Below, piece after piece: positions 6,686 through 11,308 of a DNA stretch of 11,308 nucleotides. Source of the DNA: JAYEHK01 sp034659475 (lineage in GTDB: Bacteria > Bacillota > Syntrophomonadia > Syntrophomonadales > Syntrophomonadaceae); contig JAYEHK010000133.1 of assembly GCA_034659475.1 (NCBI GenBank), forward strand, positions 1-11,308. The letters run 5' to 3'. Both the position numbers and the translations under genes were made by a program. Each line of letters opens with the position of its first letter. Within the stretch, counting starts at the first letter, position 1. The notes beneath the pieces are model-generated. The model was given only the letters and a program-made list of their open reading frames with translations, was not told the DNA's origin and did no database searches.

Positions 6686-9600
6686 TTTCTGCGAGTCCCA
6701 CTTAGAAGAAGCGACCATTGAATGGTTTGAGGAATTAGGCTACGAGATCGTTTTTGCTCCTGATATTGCACCAGATGGTGAGTATCCTGAGCGTGAAGAC
6801 TATAGCGATGTTATTCTTTCTGAAAGACTGAAAGAAGCTCTTACACGGATAAATCCAAGGCTACCAGAGGATGCAATTGAAGAAGCTTTCAGACAGATTG
6901 CCATTCCGCAAAGCCCAAGCCTACTCATGAATAAAAAGGCTTTTCAAAAGATGATCACCGATGGTATTGATGTACAGGTTAAGCAGACGGATGCCAGTTA
7001 TAGAACTGAAAAGGCTTACGTTTTTGACTTTGAAAAACCGCTGAATAACGAGTTTATGGTAGCTAATCAATTCACAATCGTTGAGCATGGGGTGGAAAAA
7101 CGTCCAGATGTCATTGCTTTTGTAAATGGTATCCCGTTAGTAGTTATTGAACTGAAAAGCGCTAGTGATGAAAATATGGACATCACCGATGCTTATAATC
7201 AGCTCCAAACCTATAAAATGACGATACCCTCTCTTTTTATATATAACTCTTTTATGGTAACGAGCGACGGGATCAATGCGAGAGCGGGAACGCTTACTTC
7301 TGATGAAGACAGATTTATGGCGTGGCGTACAATTGATGGAGATGATATTGCACCGCTGTCGATTCCCCAGCTTGAAGTGCTGATTAAGGGAATGTTTCAA
7401 CGTGACCGCTTTCTTGATATTATCAAGTACTTTGTGTTGTTCCAAAGCGATGGTAAAGATACGATTAAAATTCTGGCCGGTTATCATCAGTTCCATGCAG
7501 TTAATAAGGCGGTTGAAAGCACTGAACGGGCAATAATGGAAACAGGAGATAGGAGAATCGGTGTTATTTGGCATACCCAGGGCAGTGGTAAAAGCTTATC
7601 CATGGTTTTCTATGCCGGAAAACTTGTAATCAGTGAAGAACTTGAAAATCCAACTATTGTGATTATAACGGATAGAAATGACCTTGATGATCAGCTGTTT
7701 GGCACCTTCCTTAAGAGCAAGGATATTCTCAGAAGCACCCCTGTGCAGGCCACAGATAGAGCCCATCTGAGAGAATTACTGAATAACCGTACCAGTGGCG
7801 GCATCATTTTTACCACCATTCAAAAATTTGCCCCATTTGCTAATGAAATTAAAGAAGGTGAGGAAACTTACTCGTCTTTGGATAAAGTCGCTGAAAAATC
7901 GGCTGTCTATGCGAATAGCCTGGTACTCACAGATCGGAAAAATGTAATTGTCATGGCGGATGAAGCGCATCGTAGCCAATATGGATTTGGAGCAGATATT
8001 GTCAAGGGTGAAAATGAAGCTGAGGTAAAATATGGTTATGCAAAATATATGCGTGACAGTTTGCCAAATGCTTCATATATTGGCTTTACCGGAACACCGG
8101 TAGAATTAACGGATAAGAATACTCGCGCTGTATTCGGTGATTATATTGATGTTTATGATATGACTAGATCTGTTGAAGATGGAACAACGGTCAAGATTTT
8201 CTATGAAAGCAGAATAGCAAAACTGGAGTTTCCAGAGGAACTGAAACCGAAAATCGATACAGAATATGATGAGATAACGGAGTATCAGGAATTTAGCCAA
8301 AAAGAAAAGCTCAAGAGCAAATGGGCCAGACTTGAGGCAATTGTCGGTGCCAGTGAACGGGTTAAGCAGATTGCCAAGGACATCGTTGCACACTTTGAAA
8401 AGCGTGAACAGGCCCAAGAGAACGAGGGTGGCAAAGCCATGATCGTTGCTATGAGCAGAAGAATCGCCATCGACCTTTACAAAGAGATCGTAGCACTTCG
8501 TCCTGACTGGCATAGCGATGATTTAATGAGTGGTAAAATCAAGGCGGTTATGACGGGTAGCTCCTCTGATCCAGCAGACTGGCAAGCTTTCATTGGTACA
8601 AAGGCCAATAGAGAAACGCTGGCAAAACGCATGAAAGACAAAAACGATGAACTCAAACTTGTCATCGTTCGTGATATGTGGCTTACCGGCTTCGATGTGC
8701 CGAGCATGCATACCATGTATATTGACAAGCCAATGAAAGGTCACAACCTGATGCAGGCGATCACCAGGGCAAACAGAGTATTTAAAGATAAACAAGGCGG
8801 ACTTGTGGTTGACTATATCGGTATTGCTGAAAACTTGAAAGAGGCACTTTCACAGTATACTGACAGTGATAAAAAGACTACGGGCGTTGATACAGAAGTT
8901 GCATCTCAGGTGCTCTTAGAGAAGCATGACCTGATTAAAGAGCTGCTGCATGGCCATGACTACAGCAAATTCTTCACTGGCAAACCAAGCGAGAAAATGC
9001 AGGCAATTATTGAAACGATGGATTATATTATAGGACTTCGAGAGGATAGAAAGAATGATTATATCAAGCTGGTAAACGAAATGGCACGTGCTTATTCCCT
9101 GTGCGCCACAACGGATATTGCTGAAAGACTCAATGTGGAGATTGGATTCCATAAAGCCGTCAAAGCAAGTCTGGTGAAAGTGATTAGTGATGACAACAAA
9201 AAGAAAACCAATTCTCAACTCGATAGTGAGTTAAATCAGTTGATTTCTAAATCAATCTCTTCCAATGAAGTGATTGATATATTGGAATCAGTTGGACTTT
9301 CGAAACCTAATATTGCCATCCTTTCTGATGAGTTCCTTGAAGAAGTAAAAGGCATGAAGCAGAAAAACCTAGCGGTAGAACTATTAAACCGATTGTTGAA
9401 AGGCAGTATAAAAACATTTTCAAGACGGAACCTTGTGCAGTCAAAGAAATTCTCTGAGCTGTTAGAAGCTTCGCTTAGAAAATATCAGAATCGGACCATT
9501 GAAACGACGCAAGTCATTATGGAACTGATAGAACTCGCCAAACAAATCAGTGAAGCAGAAAAACGTGGCGAAAGTACAGGGCTAACGCCAGATGAATTAG

Positions 9601-9866
9601 CCTTCTATGATGCCCTGGCGGACAATGAATCTGCACGTGAGATTATGGGAGAAGATATTCTGAAACAAATTGCACGGGATCTGACCATCTCTATTAAAAA
9701 TAATATCAGCGTTGATTGGGCAATCCGTGACAGTGTTCAAGCCAAGATGAAGATGATCATAAAACGGCTGCTTAAGAAATATGGATATCCACCTGATCAG
9801 ACTGCTGAAGCGGTGGATATTGTTATGGAACAAACTAAATTGATGTGCCAGAACGAAACCAAATAA
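6672..9866 (+). CDS. hsdR: Type I restriction endonuclease and translocase subunit HsdR
   Basis: The motor and nuclease subunit: it uses ATP to pull DNA toward the bound complex and cuts far from the unmethylated site. It has 1064 residues, close to EcoR124I HsdR. The N-terminal PD-(D/E)xK nuclease shows RPD (144-146) and VIELK (158-162), giving D146, E160 and K162. The SF2 motor has Walker A TQGSGKS (302-308), DEAH (430-433), TGTP (473-476), LTGFDVP (671-677) and QAITRANR (695-702), all intact. The region after about 730 is the helical C-terminal part that contacts the methylase core. ATG 6672 overlaps the small cysteine gene, with AGGGGG (6656-6661) 10 bases upstream. The enzyme looks active, so methylase function and its control matter for the host. 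Confidence 0.97.
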   Translation: MSKSNFCESHLEEATIEWFEELGYEIVFAPDIAPDGEYPEREDYSDVILSERLKEALTRINPRLPEDAIEEAFRQIAIPQSPSLLMNKKAFQKMITDGIDVQVKQTDASYRTEKAYVFDFEKPLNNEFMVANQFTIVEHGVEKRPDVIAFVNGIPLVVIELKSASDENMDITDAYNQLQTYKMTIPSLFIYNSFMVTSDGINARAGTLTSDEDRFMAWRTIDGDDIAPLSIPQLEVLIKGMFQRDRFLDIIKYFVLFQSDGKDTIKILAGYHQFHAVNKAVESTERAIMETGDRRIGVIWHTQGSGKSLSMVFYAGKLVISEELENPTIVIITDRNDLDDQLFGTFLKSKDILRSTPVQATDRAHLRELLNNRTSGGIIFTTIQKFAPFANEIKEGEETYSSLDKVAEKSAVYANSLVLTDRKNVIVMADEAHRSQYGFGADIVKGENEAEVKYGYAKYMRDSLPNASYIGFTGTPVELTDKNTRAVFGDYIDVYDMTRSVEDGTTVKIFYESRIAKLEFPEELKPKIDTEYDEITEYQEFSQKEKLKSKWARLEAIVGASERVKQIAKDIVAHFEKREQAQENEGGKAMIVAMSRRIAIDLYKEIVALRPDWHSDDLMSGKIKAVMTGSSSDPADWQAFIGTKANRETLAKRMKDKNDELKLVIVRDMWLTGFDVPSMHTMYIDKPMKGHNLMQAITRANRVFKDKQGGLVVDYIGIAENLKEALSQYTDSDKKTTGVDTEVASQVLLEKHDLIKELLHGHDYSKFFTGKPSEKMQAIIETMDYIIGLREDRKNDYIKLVNEMARAYSLCATTDIAERLNVEIGFHKAVKASLVKVISDDNKKKTNSQLDSELNQLISKSISSNEVIDILESVGLSKPNIAILSDEFLEEVKGMKQKNLAVELLNRLLKGSIKTFSRRNLVQSKKFSELLEASLRKYQNRTIETTQVIMELIELAKQISEAEKRGESTGLTPDELAFYDALADNESAREIMGEDILKQIARDLTISIKNNISVDWAIRDSVQAKMKMIIKRLLKKYGYPPDQTAEAVDIVMEQTKLMCQNETK

Positions 9867-9867
9867 A

Positions 9868-9890
9868 GGAGGAAGGAGATATGCCTTTTG
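9868..9890 (+). promoter_or_regulatory. Ribosome binding site and ambiguous start region of the HNH-SAVED gene
   Basis: A purine-rich AGGAGGAAGGAG (9868-9879) follows the hsdR stop. The nearest ATG, at 9881, reads only MPFGR before a stop. The long frame begins at TTG 9888, 8 bases from the purine block. Removing one T from the TTTT run at 9886-9889 would join ATG 9881 to the long frame as MPLADDVTRY. Either TTG is the true start or a one-base insertion has damaged an ATG start. Confidence 0.65.
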
Positions 9891-10553
9891 GCAGATGATG
9901 TTACGAGATATATTAATCCAAGAGTTGAGAGAGAATTGTGGGCTCGTGCAGCGGGTCGGTGTCAATTTAATGGTTGTAACAAATTGTTATATAAATCACC
10001 TGTGACTCAAGAATGCGTGAATATAGCAAAAAAAGCCCATATTTATTCTTTCTCTGAAAAGGGACCTCGGGGATGGGGAACATTTGTTACAAATAAACAA
10101 GCACTAAATAACATAGACAATTTAATACTCATGTGCCACGATTGCCACAAAACAATAGATCAAGATAAGGCTGGAACTAAATACTCGGCAGAACTACTTG
10201 GAAAGTGGAAACGTGAACATGAACAGAGAATTGCCTGGGTAACTGGAATTGCATCGGACAAAAAATCTCATGTAGTGTTTTATGGAAGTAACATAGGTGA
10301 ACAGAAGTCACCCATTCAGAAAATGGATGCTATAGATGCAATGTTCCCTGAGCATTATCCAGCAGAGGAACCCCCGATTCTCTTATCGATGTCATGTACA
10401 CATGAAGATAGAACACCTGAATTTTGGGATACAGAATCAACACATTTAAAAAAGGCATTTGAAAGGTACATAACACCAAGAATTGAGGAAAACAACCCAG
10501 CACATTTTTCGCTGTTTGCAATGGCACCCATGCCTTTACTGAGATTAAAATAG
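9888..10553 (+). pseudogene. HNH nuclease with truncated SAVED domain (Cap5-like CBASS effector remnant)
   Basis: A 221-residue frame. The HNH part (about 10-92) has CQFNGC (25-30), AH at 50-51, DNLILMCHDCHKTID (77-91) with N78, C83, C86 and H87, a Cys-containing HNH nuclease. SAVED begins at about 128: VVFYGSNIGEQ (129-139), the FPEHYPAEEP stretch (153-162), FWDTESTHLKKAF (179-191) and AHFSLFAMAPMPLL (205-218). HNH-SAVED proteins are the Cap5 effectors of CBASS, in which SAVED binds a cyclic nucleotide and switches on DNA cutting. Cap5 proteins are much longer; here the frame stops within a few residues of the conserved APxPLL motif, so the ligand pocket is mostly missing. The start is also unusual (TTG; see the ribosome binding site entry). 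It follows hsdR by 21 bases and is probably cotranscribed. No cyclase gene is visible. I treat it as a decayed gene, although an unregulated or RM-linked HNH protein is possible. Confidence 0.75.
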
Positions 10554-10624
10554 CTACTGGAATGGACGTGGCTTATCTAATTGAATTGGCAATGCAGGCG
10601 TTAATGTATCAAACGGAAGAGTAG
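10541..10624 (+). pseudogene. Open frame continuing after the HNH-SAVED stop, different reading frame
   Basis: In the frame ending at TAG 10622-10624, the sequence reads EIKIATGMDVAYLIELAM and on to QTEE. A frameshift near 10541 would join it to PLL of the SAVED part, giving PLL(E)IKIATGM, which partly resembles the expected PLLIxLGxLL of SAVED. The remainder does not resemble SAVED to me, so the fragment may instead be the end of another gene brought in by a deletion. Seen: the open frame. Inferred: any relation to the nuclease gene. Confidence 0.3.
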
Positions 10625-10638
10625 AGATGTACACATAA

Positions 10639-10830
10639 GGTAAGCTGTTCCTTAGCTTATTACGGGCAAGGGAGATGGAGGATATGTCAATTAATTTGCA
10701 GGGTAATTGCTGACTGAGAGCTAGATTACGGCTTGAAAGTCTGCCGACAAATTTACCCACAAGGGTAGCCAAAATCGACCCTAAGATGAACCAATATTTG
10801 TCAAAACTAAAACACAAAATCCCACCATAA
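10639..10830 (+). pseudogene. Decayed 3' end of an unrecognised gene just before a terminator
   Basis: One frame is open from 10639 to 10710, has a TGA at 10711-10713, and is open again to TAA at 10828-10830. The last part reads LESLPTNLPTRVAKIDPK and ends KLKHKIPP, a charged composition that looks protein-like. The stop lies 9 bases before the strong terminator, as at a true gene end. I do not recognise the protein. The in-frame TGA and the absence of a good start suggest a remnant. An opposite-strand open frame over 10554-10817 looks like its shadow. Confidence 0.35.
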
Positions 10831-10839
10831 GAATTAAGT

Positions 10840-10873
10840 AACAGCGGGTCTTTGAGAGACCCGCTGTTTTATT
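10840..10873 (+). terminator. Strong rho-independent terminator
   Basis: AACAGCGGGTCT (10840-10851) pairs with AGACCCGCTGTT (10857-10868) over a TTGAG loop, a 12-bp GC-rich stem, and runs into a T-rich tail (TTTTATT). The orientation of the T-run favours + strand transcripts, so it most likely ends the restriction operon or the broken gene before it. Confidence 0.88.
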
Positions 10874-10894
10874 GTAATGGGGCTTAAAAAAGAC

Positions 10895-10915
10895 TTGGTG
10901 TCAAATTTGGTGTCA
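10895..10915. repeat. Short tandem direct repeat TTGGTGTCA
   Basis: TTGGTGTCA occurs at 10895-10903 and again at 10907-10915, a 12-base period separated by AAT. It lies between the terminator and the - strand DUF4338 remnant. It could be a chance repeat, part of an integrase or transposase binding site, or the boundary of an inserted segment. Nothing here decides which. Confidence 0.4.
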
Positions 10916-10967
10916 GAAGGGTACAAAAAATATAGATGAGTGCCAAATCAAAGAGGTTCATCAGGAT

Positions 10968-11308
10968 TTACTGCGGCATTTTCAGTCTTAACGAGGTATG
11001 CCTATCATTACGACTTCTGCCCGTGGTTTCCCCTACATTGATCCAATTGGCAGCTTTGTAACAGGTACCTTTGAACCGATTCTGCTCAACAAAGGTCTCA
11101 AGTAAGTAAATTGGATGTCCATATTTCTCCTGCCAATCCGTCGAAATGCGGCGACAGACACGGCCCAGTATATGGCTAGCAAGGTGCCCAATTTTGATAC
11201 TGCAGGTGATTTCAGTTGTGTCATGTATTTGCAGCTTTATGATATCCCGAGTGCCGGGTTGTCTACCTTGTTTTTGGATATTTGGTAAACAGATTTGCTT
11301 CTTAGCAT
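10968..11308 (-). CDS. DUF4338 (DruA-like) protein, C-terminal part, runs off the window edge
   Basis: On the - strand a frame is open from the window edge to a TAA at 10970-10968, 112 residues with no start inside the window. It reads IGHLASHILGRVCRRIS (about 39-55), DWQEKYGHPIYLLETFV (57-73), FKGTCYKAANWINVGETTGR (78-97) and NDR (100-102). The LLETFV, GTCYKAANW and GxTxGR blocks are characteristic of DUF4338, the domain of Druantia protein DruA, also found in many lone transposon-like proteins. The usual tail after GRxRNDR (a KDxxxYPL-type end in my memory) is absent; the frame ends in LRLKMPQ, so the C-terminus may be cut or frameshifted. A +2 frame continues as KTENAAVNPDEPL to a stop at 10955. 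It converges on the restriction operon. Whether it belongs to a Druantia locus or to a mobile element depends on sequence beyond the window. Confidence 0.72.
   Translation of the reverse strand, partial: AKKQICLPNIQKQGRQPGTRDIIKLQIHDTTEITCSIKIGHLASHILGRVCRRISTDWQEKYGHPIYLLETFVEQNRFKGTCYKAANWINVGETTGRSRNDRHTSLRLKMPQ

Noticed and set aside
10554..10817. 87-residue - strand open frame
   Set aside because: No recognised motif and no clear ribosome binding site; the + strand frame that ends just before the terminator looks more like protein, so this is probably its complement.
10877..10939. 20-codon frame MGLKKDLVSNLVSEGYKKYR across the direct repeat
   Set aside because: It is too short, has no ribosome binding site, and its repeated residues simply reflect the DNA repeat.
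10998..11105. 35-residue + strand frame starting MPIITTSARGF
   Set aside because: It is antisense to the DUF4338 blocks, which explain this stretch much better.
11033..11224. 63-residue - strand open frame with an ATG
   Set aside because: It is in a different frame from the DUF4338 motifs, which are readable without interruption through the same bases.

Overview
This window reads as an anti-phage defence island from a low-to-moderate GC Bacillota (Firmicutes) genome, most likely a clostridial lineage. That assignment is an inference. It rests on the AT-leaning codon use, strong AGGAGG-type ribosome binding sites before most genes, tightly packed overlapping genes, and the RhuM/type I restriction layout common in that group. 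No ribosomal or core metabolic gene is present to fix the taxon.

Layout. Positions 2-796 hold the last 43 codons of a probable RloA-type AAA ATPase gene followed by a complete rloB, an ATPase/TOPRIM-like pair of the kind associated with restriction loci and abortive infection. Positions 797-1056 are regulatory: a terminator-like hairpin, a stretch that resembles a CRISPR leader (weak call), and a perfect-consensus promoter whose -35 box is exactly the spacer of a perfect 17-bp inverted repeat. From 1057 to about 10550 runs one dense + strand operon. In order it encodes a 539-residue methylase-like protein fused to a target-recognition domain but with both catalytic motifs destroyed; HsdM (518 aa); a RhuM-family protein; HsdS with two recognition domains (424 aa); a 62-residue six-cysteine protein; HsdR (1064 aa); and an HNH nuclease joined to the start of a SAVED domain. 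The lengths and motifs of HsdM, HsdS and HsdR fit an EcoR124-like (type IC) restriction-modification system.

The last gene looks like a CBASS Cap5-type effector (HNH plus SAVED sensor) that has lost most of its SAVED domain. It may also have a damaged start. No CD-NTase cyclase is visible here. The tail, 10554-11308, is decayed DNA: a frame-broken gene end on the + strand, a strong terminator, a short direct repeat, and on the - strand the C-terminal part of a DUF4338 (DruA-like) protein that runs off the window edge.

How it fits together. HsdM and HsdS should form the methylase and, with HsdR, the ATP-dependent restriction enzyme. The points most worth pursuing are the dead methylase-recognition fusion that leads the operon, the unlinked-looking small cysteine protein placed between hsdS and hsdR, RhuM placed between hsdM and hsdS, and the unusual promoter. 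Together they suggest a type I system with extra regulatory or sensing parts, not just the three standard subunits. The roles of these added parts are not known and are inferred from position only.
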